Shown: positions 16,936 to 25,936, counted from the stretch's first letter. The stretch: 64,000 bases of DNA from Arctic95D-9 sp035967665 (GCA_035967665.1 JAYWLB010000021.1:1-64000), one strand, 5' to 3'. Notes: generated by a model from the letters alone, not told the origin. Numbers and translations: made by a program.

Positions 16936-17997
16936 ATGAAAAAAACAGGATTTGGATGCGCCTTTGCTGCCATCGTTCTTGCCGTTCTCATGGTTGCCTC
17001 CGGTGCCATTTACACAGTCTCTGAGGTCGATCAGGTCATCATCACAAAATTTGGTGAACCCATCGGCGAACCCATCGTGACACCGGGGTTGAAGTTCAAG
17101 ATTCCCTTTCTCCACAAAGTGAATTCCTTCGATAAGCGAATTCTGGAGTGGGATGGTTCTGCTACAGAAATGCCGACCAAGGATAAGACCTACATTCGTG
17201 TCGATATCTACGCGCGCTGGGCCATCGTCGATCCATTGCGCTATTTTCAGAAGTTGAGAGATGAGCGCAGTGCTCTTTCGAGACTCGATGATATCCTCGG
17301 ATCGGAGCTTCGTAATACCATTGCGAAGCACGAGTTGATCGAAGTGGTTCGCACCACCAAAGACCGTAAACCTGCGGTCGAGGAGAGCCTTGCCGAAGCC
17401 GATATGACCGGATCAATTGGGAAGCTGATTCCGATTCGCCGGGGTCGCGTCGCTCTCGAAAAAGAAATTTATGAAACCGCAAAAGCGAAGCTTGGTGAGT
17501 TCGGGATCGAGTTGCTCGACGTCCGCATCAAGCGAATCAATTACAACCAGAGTGTTCAGGAACGTATCTACGAACGGATGATTTCGGAGCGTCAGCAGAT
17601 TGCTGAACGATTCCGTTCTGAAGGTGCTGGCGAAGCTGCGAAGATTCTCGGTGATATGGAGAAAGATCTCCGGAAAATTGAGTCGGAAGCCTATAAGACT
17701 GTGGAGACTCTTAAAGGTGAAGCGGATGCAAAAGCGACTGAAATTTATGCCGCCGCGTATGATCAGTCACCGGATGCCGCAGAGTTTTATGAGTTCGTCA
17801 GGACGATGGAACTGTATCAGGGAATGTTGGATGACAGCACCGTGGTTTTGACAACTGACAGTGATCTCTTCAAGTATCTCAAAGCAGTGAAGCCCCTCGG
17901 GCCAAGCAGCTCGGTCGATGCTCCGCAAGTGGTTGCTCCCGCCGCAGCTCCGCAGGCTCCGGCACCACGGCCCCGCCCGGCTGGAGCTGGGCAGTAA
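16936..17997 (+). CDS. hflC: HflC, FtsH modulator (SPFH protein)
   Basis: Partner of HflK, 353 residues, slightly long for the family because of a C-terminal Pro/Ala tail. One N-terminal transmembrane helix (8-26) is followed by the band-7 domain (VSEVDQVIITKFGEPIGEPIVTPGLKFKIPFLHKVNSFDKRILEWDG). Coiled-coil helices come next (ERMISERQQIAERFRSEGAGEAAKILGDMEKDLRKIESEA). The signature YEFVRTMELYQGMLDDSTVVLTTDSDLFKYL is typical for HflC. The gene ends about 40 bp before the left REP array, which may also form the 3' end of its transcript. Confidence 0.93.
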   Translation: MKKTGFGCAFAAIVLAVLMVASGAIYTVSEVDQVIITKFGEPIGEPIVTPGLKFKIPFLHKVNSFDKRILEWDGSATEMPTKDKTYIRVDIYARWAIVDPLRYFQKLRDERSALSRLDDILGSELRNTIAKHELIEVVRTTKDRKPAVEESLAEADMTGSIGKLIPIRRGRVALEKEIYETAKAKLGEFGIELLDVRIKRINYNQSVQERIYERMISERQQIAERFRSEGAGEAAKILGDMEKDLRKIESEAYKTVETLKGEADAKATEIYAAAYDQSPDAAEFYEFVRTMELYQGMLDDSTVVLTTDSDLFKYLKAVKPLGPSSSVDAPQVVAPAAAPQAPAPRPRPAGAGQ

Positions 17998-18038
17998 GAA
18001 TTAGATCCGCAACGCGGCTTCTGCCGCTTCTGCGGAAG

Positions 18039-18434
18039 GTAGAGGAACGAAGCTCGTTCCATTATCTAAGCCCATCCGCCTGAGCCGGGCTTCGTATGGA
18101 AGGAATTCTCCTTCCTCTACGTCTTTCGGGGGAGATGCGGAGGGTAGAGGAACGAAGCTCGTTCCAATATCTAAGCCCATCAGCGTGAGCCGGGCTTCGG
18201 ATGGAAGGAATTCTCCTTCCTCTACTTTTGTGGGGGAGATGCGGAAGGTAGAGGAACGAAGCTCGTTCCAATTTCTAAGCCCAACCGCGTGAGCCTGGCT
18301 TCGTATGGAAGGAATTCTCTTTCCTCTACCTCTTTTGGGGGAGATGCGGAGGGTAGAGGAACGAGGCTCGTTCCATTATCTAAGCCCATCCGCGTGAGCC
18401 GGGCTTCGCATGGAAGGAATTCTCCTTCCTCTAT
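18039..18434. repeat. Left REP array (four units, about 105-bp period)
   Basis: Four tandem units of about 105 bp. Each unit holds two hairpins. Type A on the plus strand is GTAG then AGGAACGA-AGC-TCGTTCC (18039, 18144, 18248, 18353). Type B on the minus strand is GTAG then AGGAAGGAGA-ATTCCTTCC (18098-18120, 18203-18225, 18307-18329, 18412-18434; the last has a changed terminal base). The spacer carries a third inverted pair, AAGCCC...GGGCTT. A GTAG tetranucleotide 5' of an imperfect hairpin is the known signature of REP elements recognised by RAYT transposases. The array stops 1-2 bp from the RAYT stop codon. Confidence 0.92.
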
Positions 18435-18435
18435 G

Positions 18436-19017
18436 TCACGTTCGCTTTTCTTGCGAAGCTATCGCACGACTGCGATGCGACCAGAATTTTTCCCAAAAGT
18501 AGGGAGGCACAATCTCTCCGTGCCAGCTCAATCGTGTACTTCCGGGAATCACACTCCCGATAAAGGGGCCGGATGAATTTGAAAATGAGAGTCCGGCTCG
18601 AGTCGGATTTTCCCATAGATACGAGGCCACTTTCTCGATACTGAAGCGATCAGTTTCCTGAGGACGAAGGACATGATCATAGGGCTGTTTTTGCAGCCTT
18701 GTTTGAGAATCTCCAGCTGACTTAAGCGCTTTGTTAGCCTCCCGGCGTAGCCAGGTTGTCGCTAGCTTTTGATCGGAACTCTCATCAACGCCGAACCACA
18801 GAATGTGGAAATGATCCGGCATGAGGCTGTAGGCGAGGGTCCAGACGTGATACGTGTAACCAACATGCAATAGCAATTCCCGGAAACGTGAGTGAAAGTC
18901 CGATGTCAGCCATCCCGTTCTGCGTTGATCGATCGTATGGCTCCAGTGGACCGTCGCATTACCCATATAAAATGAGGAATCCAGTCGGCGAAGATATTCG
19001 TGGCTCTTGGATTCCAT
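18436..19017 (-). CDS. REP-associated tyrosine transposase (RAYT)
   Basis: Y1-family HUH transposase of 193 residues of the RAYT type (IS200/IS605-like single-strand nuclease). The metal-binding HUH motif is H69-F-H71 in SLMPDHFHILWFG. The catalytic tyrosine is most likely Y133 in IEKVASYLWENPTRAGL, the hallmark RAYT helix. The diagnostic YDHVLRPQETDRF lies before it. RAYTs cleave and rejoin REP hairpins bearing GTAG and are thought to spread REPs while staying single-copy. Here the gene lies between two REP arrays, with its stop codon almost touching the left one. The reading frame appears intact. Confidence 0.9.
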   Translation of the reverse strand: MESKSHEYLRRLDSSFYMGNATVHWSHTIDQRRTGWLTSDFHSRFRELLLHVGYTYHVWTLAYSLMPDHFHILWFGVDESSDQKLATTWLRREANKALKSAGDSQTRLQKQPYDHVLRPQETDRFSIEKVASYLWENPTRAGLSFSNSSGPFIGSVIPGSTRLSWHGEIVPPYFWEKFWSHRSRAIASQEKRT

Positions 19018-19093
19018 GAACGATTGATATCAGATAGAGCGAATTGGTAGCAAGCGTTTCGCTGGATTTTCAAATTCGGAGTTGAAGAAAAAA

Positions 19094-19447
19094 GGAACGA
19101 GTTTCGTTCCTCTACGATACGCCCTTCATTGACTCGAGCGTGTTCCCTCGACGAGTAGAGGAAGGAGGATTCCTTCCCTCTTTGAAGGTCGACTTCAGAA
19201 AAAAGGAACGAGTTTCGTTTCTCTACGCTACGTCCTTCATTCACCCGAGCGTGTTCCCTCGACGAGTAGAGGAAGGAGGATTCCTTCCCTCTTTGGAGGT
19301 CGATTTCAGAAAAAAGGAACGAGTTTCGTTCCTCTACGATACGCCCTTCATCGACTCGAACGTGTTCCCTTGGCGAGTAGAGGAAGGAGGATTCCTTCCC
19401 CCTTTGGAGGTCGGCTTTAGAAAAAATGGAACGAGTTTCGTTCCTTT
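19094..19447. repeat. Right REP array (three and a half units, 111-bp period)
   Basis: Tandem units with a 111-bp period. Type A hairpins are on the minus strand (19094-19115, 19205-19226, 19316-19337 and a degenerate one from 19428). Type B hairpins on the plus strand are GTAG then AGGAAGGAGGATTCCTTCC (19155-19177, 19266-19288, 19377-19399). Compared with the left array, both hairpin types are inverted, so the arrays face each other across the RAYT gene. Their spacer sequences differ, and the A-loop is AAC instead of AGC (read on the GTAG strand). The array ends 14 bp before the SNF2 gene stop and can be read through as a repetitive pseudo-protein. Confidence 0.92.
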
Positions 19448-19460
19448 CGGGCCTCACCTC

Positions 19461-22400
19461 TCACTCAAAGAGGCTCATCAATTCGCCTTCGCTCATGCTG
19501 GCGTCGCCGGAATCGGCGAGTAGCGATTCCATGATCGCCCGCTTCTTATTTTGTAATGCCAGGATTTTTTCCTCGACGGTATTGCGGGTGATCAGTTTGT
19601 AGCTCGTGACAACGCGGGTCTGCCCGATTCGGTGGGCCCGGTCGGTTGCCTGGGCTTCGACGGCGGGGTTCCACCAGGGGTCGACGTGGATCACGGTGTC
19701 GGCTCCGGTTAGGTTGAGTCCGACGCCGCCGGCTTTCAAGCTGATGAGAAAAACGGGAATGTCTTTTGTCTGAAAGCGATTCACGACGTCGCCGCGATTT
19801 TTGGTTTGGCCGTCGAGGTAGCAGAAATCGACCTTCTTCTCAATGAGCTGCGGGACGATGAGCTGCAGCATTTCGACAAACTGGCTGAAGACAAGGACGC
19901 GGTGTCCGCCTTCGATCGCTTCGTCGAGCAATTCGGAAAGTGCCTCCGCTTTGACGGAGGCTTCCTCGTCGGCGATGTCCTGCATTCCGAGAAGCCGGAG
20001 ATCGCAGCAGGTTTGGCGGAGGCGAAGGAGAGCGGTGAGGGCGAGCATGCGTCTGCGCCCGCCTTCGGCATCGAGGAGACTGGCGCGGCTTTCCTGGAGG
20101 AGTTTGGTGTAAACCTCCTGTTGTGCCGGTTTGAGATCGCAGTAAATCACTTGCTCCAGTTTCTCCGGAAGGTCCTTGGCCACTTCTGATTTGAGTCGTC
20201 TCAGGATGACGGGACGCAGGCGGCGATGAAGGCGTTCGCGGACAGAAGTGGGAGCGTCCGCTGCGGAGAGCGGCTTCTCGAAGCGCTCGCTGAAATCCTG
20301 CCTGCGCCCGAGATAGCCGGGGAGGGCGAATTGTGAAATGGACCAGAGGTCGCGAACCGAGTTCTCGATTGGGGTTCCTGTGAGGGCGAAGCGGTAGGTT
20401 CCGGGTAGCCGGTGCGCCGCTTTGCTGACCTGTGCTTCCGGGTTTTTGATATGCTGGGCCTCGTCGAGAATGACGACGTCGAATTCGCGTTCCTGATACC
20501 AGGCTTCGTCGCGGCGCAGGAGTGCGTAGCTCGTTACGATGATGTCGGCGTCACCGTGTTCTTCGAGTGTTTTGGCGCGGCTCGGCCCGTGGATTGCGAC
20601 CGCTTTGAGTTCGGGAACGAATTTAGCAGCCTCTTCGACCCAGTTGAAAACCAGGGTCGAGGGGCAGATGACGAGGCTTTTTCCTCCTACAGAATAGAGG
20701 AATGACAGGGTCTGAAGGGTTTTACCGAGGCCCATATCGTCGGCGAGGATCCCGCCCATTCCCTGTGAAGCGAGATGTTGCATCCAGCTGACCCCTTCAC
20801 GCTGGTAGGGGCGGAGTGTTTTCTCCAGCGAATCGGACAGTTCGTAAAACTCGATGCCTTCGTCTGAGATTTGCCAGGGCACCGCGCCTTTCGCCGAAAA
20901 GCCGTAGTCGTTCGCAGTTTCCCTGAGGTAGCCGGCCCGGGACTGGTCGATGCGGTAGGTTCCCGGCTGGAGTTGCTCGGGATCGCAATCGTTGATGATT
21001 TCCCCGAGCTGGTCTGCAAGTTGGGTATTGAGGACCGCGATCTTCCCGCCTTTGACCTGTTGGCTCGACTGGCCCATTTGGAGGAGGCGCTCGATTTCCT
21101 GTCGCGGGATTTCGTTGCCTGAAGGCGTTGCGAAACCGACTTCCATCGCGAACCAGTCTTCTCCGCCGGGACGGAAATCCATTGCCGTCTCGATAGGCTC
21201 AACCTGATTGAGGGCATGGGCGAAGCGATCGCCGGTTGAGATGTTCCAGCGCTGTTGGAAGGCGGGGTAGCCGTGAGCGAGGAACTGGAGAATTTTGTTT
21301 TTGTCTTTGAGAACGAAGCGTCCCTCTTTGTTTCGCTTTTCAAAGCCGATCGATTCAAGTTCGTCGATGACCTCGTTCTCCCGACGCTGATCGGAGAGTT
21401 GAAGAACACCGTCGACTTCCCATACGGTTTCCCTTTCCTTCGCGGCGGGGATGACTTTTCCATCGTAGGAAAAGGCGAGTTCCGCATCGAGATAGTTGAG
21501 GGAGCCCCCCAGTTTGAGCTCTACTGAGAAAGCGGGCCGTGCCGTTTCAATTTCGTCTGTCTGGAAATGCCTTTGAAGCTGGTCGAAAGCCTCGCGGAAG
21601 TTGGATGCGTTGAGACTGAGTCCGGAAATGAGAACGGGGAGAAGCCCGGACGGGAGCCCGTGGGCGACCGGTTGGAGAAGATCCTCTCCAACGAGAACCC
21701 AGGCGTCTTTTCCTCCGATGAGCGGTTGGACTGTATCGGGCCAGACCGGACGCAGTTTGAATAAGGCTTCACGGTCCAGAGCGGGACGGTAGGGGAGATG
21801 GGAAATTCGCAGGTTTGTCTTTTTTCCCAGAGTGACGCCGTGGTGGCCCGGAATCGCGGCGAGTAGCGTTGAAAACTCGTCGACGTTGATGACCATCATG
21901 CCGGGAACTTCTTCCGGTGAGATTTGCTGAAGGGCGCGGTAGAGGGTTGCGTCGGATGAGTCAAAGAAGAGCTTCGTTCCGGCATCGACGGATTTGAGCA
22001 GCCGCCGGTCGCCATCGAGATCGATTTCGACTCCCACATTGATGCGGCCTCTCGCCCAGACGTCGGCCAACTTTGGTGGAAGAACGAGATGCAGGGTGGC
22101 GGGAACCGAGTCGTCGTCGCCCTGCTCGGTGAGTTTGGGCCAGGCTTTGCTCACCTGAGCCGGTTTCGCGGCGGCAGGTTTTGCGGTCGCTTTTTCATCT
22201 CCCCAACCGCTGCGTTCGTTCCGGCTGGTTCTTTGGTTAGGCTCTAAAAATTCAAGACCGACGGCGAGGGCGTGGGCGCAGATGATTCCATCCCGCCGCG
22301 CGCGAAAGCAGGGGCAGTGGTTCTCAACATCGATCCTGGAATTGAACACGACGCGGACTTTCAGCAGTTTGCCCTGATCCTTTACGTTTCCTTCGAGGAT

Positions 22401-22523
22401 GCCCTTTTCAAAGGAGGCCGAATCGACCCGGCCCGCGCTGTGGATGGCACGGGCTTCTTTCATTTCTTTCCAACCTCCGGTGTCGGAGAGGAATTTTCGG
22501 CTCAGGGTGACAGGTTCGCGCAT
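19461..22523 (-). CDS. SWIM zinc-finger SNF2-family helicase
   Basis: Superfamily 2 DNA translocase of the bacterial SWIM-SNF2 type. I use the ATG at 22523 because the recognisable SWIM region begins soon after; an upstream ATG at 22643 would add 40 unconvincing residues. The SWIM zinc finger is CPCF...CAHALAVG (about 67-83). The helicase core begins RPYQREGVSWMQHLASQGMGGILADDMGLGKTLQT (Walker A near 593). DEAQ follows near 686, then LTGTPIENSVRDLWSI. The second RecA domain has VFSQFVEMLQL and HRIGQTR. Such proteins are thought to remodel protein-DNA or transcription complexes. The large N-terminal region (about 100-560) is only loosely conserved. Confidence 0.92.
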   Translation of the reverse strand: MREPVTLSRKFLSDTGGWKEMKEARAIHSAGRVDSASFEKGILEGNVKDQGKLLKVRVVFNSRIDVENHCPCFRARRDGIICAHALAVGLEFLEPNQRTSRNERSGWGDEKATAKPAAAKPAQVSKAWPKLTEQGDDDSVPATLHLVLPPKLADVWARGRINVGVEIDLDGDRRLLKSVDAGTKLFFDSSDATLYRALQQISPEEVPGMMVINVDEFSTLLAAIPGHHGVTLGKKTNLRISHLPYRPALDREALFKLRPVWPDTVQPLIGGKDAWVLVGEDLLQPVAHGLPSGLLPVLISGLSLNASNFREAFDQLQRHFQTDEIETARPAFSVELKLGGSLNYLDAELAFSYDGKVIPAAKERETVWEVDGVLQLSDQRRENEVIDELESIGFEKRNKEGRFVLKDKNKILQFLAHGYPAFQQRWNISTGDRFAHALNQVEPIETAMDFRPGGEDWFAMEVGFATPSGNEIPRQEIERLLQMGQSSQQVKGGKIAVLNTQLADQLGEIINDCDPEQLQPGTYRIDQSRAGYLRETANDYGFSAKGAVPWQISDEGIEFYELSDSLEKTLRPYQREGVSWMQHLASQGMGGILADDMGLGKTLQTLSFLYSVGGKSLVICPSTLVFNWVEEAAKFVPELKAVAIHGPSRAKTLEEHGDADIIVTSYALLRRDEAWYQEREFDVVILDEAQHIKNPEAQVSKAAHRLPGTYRFALTGTPIENSVRDLWSISQFALPGYLGRRQDFSERFEKPLSAADAPTSVRERLHRRLRPVILRRLKSEVAKDLPEKLEQVIYCDLKPAQQEVYTKLLQESRASLLDAEGGRRRMLALTALLRLRQTCCDLRLLGMQDIADEEASVKAEALSELLDEAIEGGHRVLVFSQFVEMLQLIVPQLIEKKVDFCYLDGQTKNRGDVVNRFQTKDIPVFLISLKAGGVGLNLTGADTVIHVDPWWNPAVEAQATDRAHRIGQTRVVTSYKLITRNTVEEKILALQNKKRAIMESLLADSGDASMSEGELMSLFE

Positions 22524-22695
22524 AGCTGAAGGGAGGGCGGAAGCGTTCCACGAATCTGCTTCGGTTTCCAGTCCTGAAGGCGGGAATTGCCGCCGTTCTG
22601 AATATCTGCAAATGACGTCCGGTTTTGCAGGAAACATTCTCAATCCCCACGCTTGTCATCCGCCATCTCCGTGGCAGATTACCGCTCTCTGAAAC

Positions 22696-22777
22696 GCCGG
22701 GATGGTGAAATTGGTAGACACGCTTGATTTAGGTTCAAGTGCCGCGAGGTGTGCAGGTTCGAGTCCTGTTCCCGGTA
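22696..22777 (+). tRNA. tRNA-Leu (UAG)
   Basis: An 82-nt class II tRNA. The acceptor 5' strand GCCGGGA pairs with TCCCGGT (first pair G-U), with discriminator A at 22777. The D-arm contains AAATTGGTAGACACG. The anticodon stem-loop CTTGA-TTTAGGT-TCAAG gives anticodon UAG, reading CUA/CUG leucine codons. A long variable arm and a T-loop GGTTCGAGTCC are present. The 3' CCA is not encoded. Confidence 0.95.
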
Positions 22778-22874
22778 TTCAGACGTTCTTTTTCTTTTCG
22801 ACCTTTTAGCTCCCATCTTCGGGAGGGATAGAGACGTTCCCGGTGGTGATCTTAGAGGGTTGAATCCGGGACCT

Positions 22875-22905
22875 AAGAGGGTTAAGTGAGTGACCTAACC
22901 CTGTT
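22875..22905. repeat. Dispersed palindrome, copy 1
   Basis: A 31-bp imperfect palindrome centred on AGGGTTAAGT-GAGTG-ACCTAACCCT, just upstream of sufU. It matches 26 of 31 positions with a copy at 34181-34211. It could be a dispersed repeat (MITE-like or REP-like) or a hairpin acting in the sufU leader. There is no T-tract after it on either strand. Confidence 0.75.
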
Positions 22906-22926
22906 GCGTTTTACACGCCTTACACG

Positions 22927-23376
22927 ATGGACAATTTAGAAGATCTTTATCAGGAAATTATTCTGAGCCACAACAAGCGCCCTCGGAACGAGGGGGTGCT
23001 CGATCCTCATAATCTGGAGGCGGAGGGCTACAATCCACTTTGCGGTGACAAGGTGAATGTCTATGTCCGCCGGAACGGGGATGAGGTCGAGGCGGTCCAG
23101 TTTACGGGCGAGCTTTGTGCGATTTCGAAGGCTTCAGCGTCGATCATGACGAAGGAGATCGATGGTCTCAGCGGCAAAGATCTTGATGCAAAAATCGAGG
23201 AGGTCCTCGAAATGCTTACTTCGAAGGAAGAGCCGGAGGTCGATCCGTTTGATCTCGGTGAATTGTCAGCTCTCCTCGGGGTTCGCAAGTTTCCGGCCCG
23301 GGTGAAATGCGCGACGCTCGCCTGGCACACCCTCGCAGCGGCCCTTCGTGAAGAGGGCAAGGTTTCCACTGAGTAA
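22927..23376 (+). CDS. sufU: SufU-type Fe-S cluster assembly scaffold
   Basis: Small iron-sulfur cluster assembly protein of 149 residues of the NifU/SufU fold. In the SUF pathway SufU carries zinc and takes sulfur from the cysteine desulfurase SufS. The ligand residues are in place: C39 and D41 in NPLCGD, C64 in GELCAISKASASIM and C128 in ARVKCATLAWHTL. The GELC segment usually reads GxGC; here Glu replaces the small residue. The other suf genes are not adjacent, so this gene is separated from its operon. It is convergent with the surface-protein gene downstream. Confidence 0.92.
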   Translation: MDNLEDLYQEIILSHNKRPRNEGVLDPHNLEAEGYNPLCGDKVNVYVRRNGDEVEAVQFTGELCAISKASASIMTKEIDGLSGKDLDAKIEEVLEMLTSKEEPEVDPFDLGELSALLGVRKFPARVKCATLAWHTLAAALREEGKVSTE

Positions 23377-23412
23377 GGCCGGGAATCTTCAGGTTCTTTC
23401 TGAAAACACAAA

Positions 23413-23441
23413 CACCACCGGCTCAAAGGAGAGCGGTGGTG
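23413..23441 (-). terminator. Terminator-like hairpin between sufU and surface protein
   Basis: An inverted repeat CACCACC-G-GCTC...GAGC-GGTGGTG forms an 11-bp stem with one bulge. Read on the minus strand it is followed by TGTTTGTGTTTT, so it fits an intrinsic terminator for the large minus-strand gene that stops at 23471. It could also slow transcription from sufU, though there is no T-tract on that side. Confidence 0.6.
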
Positions 23442-23470
23442 CCTGGGGTTGTTGTGGTGGGATGAAAGGG

Positions 23471-25741
23471 TTAGTCGAGGCGATAAGGATCGGTGTTGAA
23501 GATCGCGCTGGCGTTGTTGACTTCGAAGCCTCCTGCACCGGCGGCGATGGTGTCACCGGTTGCGAAGACTGAGTTGCCTCTGGTTCCGGGAGCTCCTGCT
23601 GCGCCGTCCCAGGTGATGACGTTGTCTTCGCCGCTGATGACGATGCTGGCTCCGGCACCGTCTTCGTAGATTCGGAAGCCGTGGTTGGCATCGAAGTTAC
23701 CGGCACCGGTTCCACGAGCGAGCGGAGTGGTGTCGCCGGCGCGGTTCTCAGAAACGTTTTCCGCAACGATAGAGGCGGTGTCAGCTGCGTAGAATCCGTA
23801 AGCGGCTCCTCCGCTTGAAGCGAGGTCATTAGGGGCGACCGTGGCTGCGACACCATCGACCGAATTGCGTCTCATGCTGTCTACCTGGATGTTGGAGGTG
23901 TCATACGCTTCCATTACGATACCGGCAGTTTGGGGGGCTACGACAGTGTTGTCGTCGAGGTTGGTGATAGTGAGCTGTGCATCGTTCTCGGTCGCGAAAG
24001 CGATTCCGATATTCCCTGCATTATTGACTGTGTTCTCAGTGACGGATGCGCTTCTGACACCTGAGTCGTTGAAGACCAAAATTCCTGAGTCGGTGACCCC
24101 GGTGATGATGTTGCAGTTGATGTCGATGATATCATTGTTGGTTGCGGTGATTCCGTGGTCATTTGAGTTACCTCCTGTGATGTCGAATCCGCTGACCTGG
24201 CCGTAGCTGAGGTTGCTGAGTTCAAACCCGCCTACGACTTGAGCTCGTGCCGTGTCGCCTCCGAAATTCATTCCTTTGCCGCCTTCGATTGGTTTGAAGC
24301 TCGAGTAGTAGCTTACGCTCGTGACGCCTGCGCCTGCGCCGAATCCCGCCTCAACCACTTCGTTGTAGGCTGCGCCGCCTCCCTGGACGTAGACGTTTCC
24401 AACGCCTCCGAAGTTTGCGATCAGTGCTGAGGTTCCGCCCTGGATCGTATCAACAGGGGCTTCGGCTGTTCCGTTGCCGCCACCGGCTCCGGCCTGGATG
24501 CCATTTCCAACCGCACCTCCGTTGTTGACGAAGATGACATTGTCGAGAAGAACATTCGTTCCCGATTCCGTGCCGACCACGGTTTCCGAGACTTCGCGGT
24601 TTACGACTCTGGATACCTCGGTCACGTCGGAACGCTCCAAGACAGGGCGGTTCATCCGGGGAGCGGTCGCATACATGCGGCTCGCGAGATAGTCAGATTG
24701 AGGCGCGGGAATGGAATACTTGCCGCTGTTCTTGCAATCAGGAGCGTAGGGATTGCTCCCTCCTTTACCCCACTGTGCAGGTCGGAACATATTCTGGAAA
24801 TCGGTTTTGATGGTCGCTCCCACGGTGGCAACCCAATTGCTTCCGTAGAGATCGTCGTCGCCGTAATATTCCACGCCGAACTGGAGCCCCGGGAGAGGGA
24901 GGGCGTAGACACCTGCCATGGCGCCGAAAAGACTGTCTGAATAGAGCCCGTCATAGGCGTATCCTCCGATCATGCCGCGAACTTTCGGACCGCACTCATT
25001 TCCGAGGAGATCGAAGACGAGTCTGATGTCGCCGCCTTCGCGTCCGCGCTCAAACTGCTGGAGGAGGCGTGAAATATCAGTCGTGGTGGTTCGTTCGACT
25101 TCTTCGTAGGTGTAGTTCTGGCGAATCTGGTTTTCGGCAGCGTAGGGGTCTTCGCAATACTCGTTGGTGAAGTATTCGCTGGAAGTGGATGATTCGTCCA
25201 TGCGATAGGTCTGACGCTGCGATCTTGAAGTCGGCAGGTAGTAGTTGGCGTGGAGGTCGAACCCTTTAGCGTGGAATAGGTCGAAGCCGAAGTTGAGCTG
25301 GCTGATGGAGTTGTTGAGCTGCGTGTCGGAAAAGTCTCCATGAATGCGGAAACCGGCGACAGAGTTGATGCTATCCATCATCCAGCGAGTTCCGAGACCG
25401 ACCCCGAAGCTTTCCTGTCCGTAGTCCGAGTGCAGGTAGTTCAGCATCAGGAAGGTTGCGATGCCGGAGTTGTAGGGATCGTTCAATGGTGCCAGCATGT
25501 CGACCTGACCCTCGGTAGTACCATCGCCAAAACGGCCTCCAAATGTGACTCCTCCCGGCGTTTCGCAGGGGTAGCTGATGAGATCCCGATTCCTTTCGTA
25601 GGAAACCAGTTCCATTTTCGGGTTCTTCGCGCTGCTGCTGGAAAAGCGGATGCGATCCCTGCCGAAGCTGTTCGTGGCGAGTGAAAGCAGAACGAGCGAG
25701 GCGGCTGCTTTTTGCGTTAAGGAAGAGAGAGTCGGGTTCAT
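23471..25741 (-). CDS. Inverse-autotransporter-like outer membrane protein with beta-helix passenger
   Basis: Predicted outer-membrane surface protein of 756 residues. A signal peptide is visible at about 1-28 (ending NSFG). Residues about 60-300 resemble the inverse autotransporter beta-barrel of the intimin/invasin type, with alternating strands such as FGVGLGTRWMMDSINSVAGFRIHGDF and FDLHANYYLPTSRS. Residues about 400-745 form a Gly/Asn/Val-rich parallel beta-helix passenger (repeats like NNDIIDINCNIITGVTDSGILVFNDSGVRSASVTENTV). So the barrel precedes the passenger, as in type Ve secretion. No Ig-like domains are seen. There are few homology anchors, and adhesion or surface display is inference. 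Confidence 0.72.
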   Translation of the reverse strand: MNPTLSSLTQKAAASLVLLSLATNSFGRDRIRFSSSSAKNPKMELVSYERNRDLISYPCETPGGVTFGGRFGDGTTEGQVDMLAPLNDPYNSGIATFLMLNYLHSDYGQESFGVGLGTRWMMDSINSVAGFRIHGDFSDTQLNNSISQLNFGFDLFHAKGFDLHANYYLPTSRSQRQTYRMDESSTSSEYFTNEYCEDPYAAENQIRQNYTYEEVERTTTTDISRLLQQFERGREGGDIRLVFDLLGNECGPKVRGMIGGYAYDGLYSDSLFGAMAGVYALPLPGLQFGVEYYGDDDLYGSNWVATVGATIKTDFQNMFRPAQWGKGGSNPYAPDCKNSGKYSIPAPQSDYLASRMYATAPRMNRPVLERSDVTEVSRVVNREVSETVVGTESGTNVLLDNVIFVNNGGAVGNGIQAGAGGGNGTAEAPVDTIQGGTSALIANFGGVGNVYVQGGGAAYNEVVEAGFGAGAGVTSVSYYSSFKPIEGGKGMNFGGDTARAQVVGGFELSNLSYGQVSGFDITGGNSNDHGITATNNDIIDINCNIITGVTDSGILVFNDSGVRSASVTENTVNNAGNIGIAFATENDAQLTITNLDDNTVVAPQTAGIVMEAYDTSNIQVDSMRRNSVDGVAATVAPNDLASSGGAAYGFYAADTASIVAENVSENRAGDTTPLARGTGAGNFDANHGFRIYEDGAGASIVISGEDNVITWDGAAGAPGTRGNSVFATGDTIAAGAGGFEVNNASAIFNTDPYRLD

Positions 25742-25760
25742 TTGTATGAATTTTATATAA

Positions 25761-25787
25761 ATTATAGTAGGTATTATATTTAATCAA
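25761..25787 (-). promoter_or_regulatory. Candidate promoter in AT-rich leader of surface protein
   Basis: On the minus strand TTGATT (25782-25787) and TATAAT (25761-25766) are 15 bp apart. They lie in an unusually AT-rich tract (25742-25830) in a window that is otherwise GC-rich. The -10 box is only about 20 bp from the ATG, so the leader would be very short and no Shine-Dalgarno is visible. Confidence 0.4.
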
Positions 25788-25936
25788 CATAAAATATAAA
25801 ATTTCTATAATAATCATAAAAAGTTATGAGGACGCGGCAGTGGCAGAGGGGAGGCTGATTTCAAGGCGTCAGTCCAGCAATTCGAGATCCACCGGTCAGG
25901 CTTGCCCTGTGGGGAAATCCCGCTATCTTCGATGCC

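Noticed and set aside
18039..19447. Possible CRISPR array
   Set aside because: Units are 105-111 bp, are made of paired hairpins with GTAG, and the intervals are repeats of each other rather than unique spacers; no cas genes are present.
18906..19457. Minus-strand open frame of 183 codons with 37-residue repeats
   Set aside because: It is the translation of the right REP array; the 111-bp unit happens to be a multiple of three, and it overlaps the RAYT gene's start in another frame.
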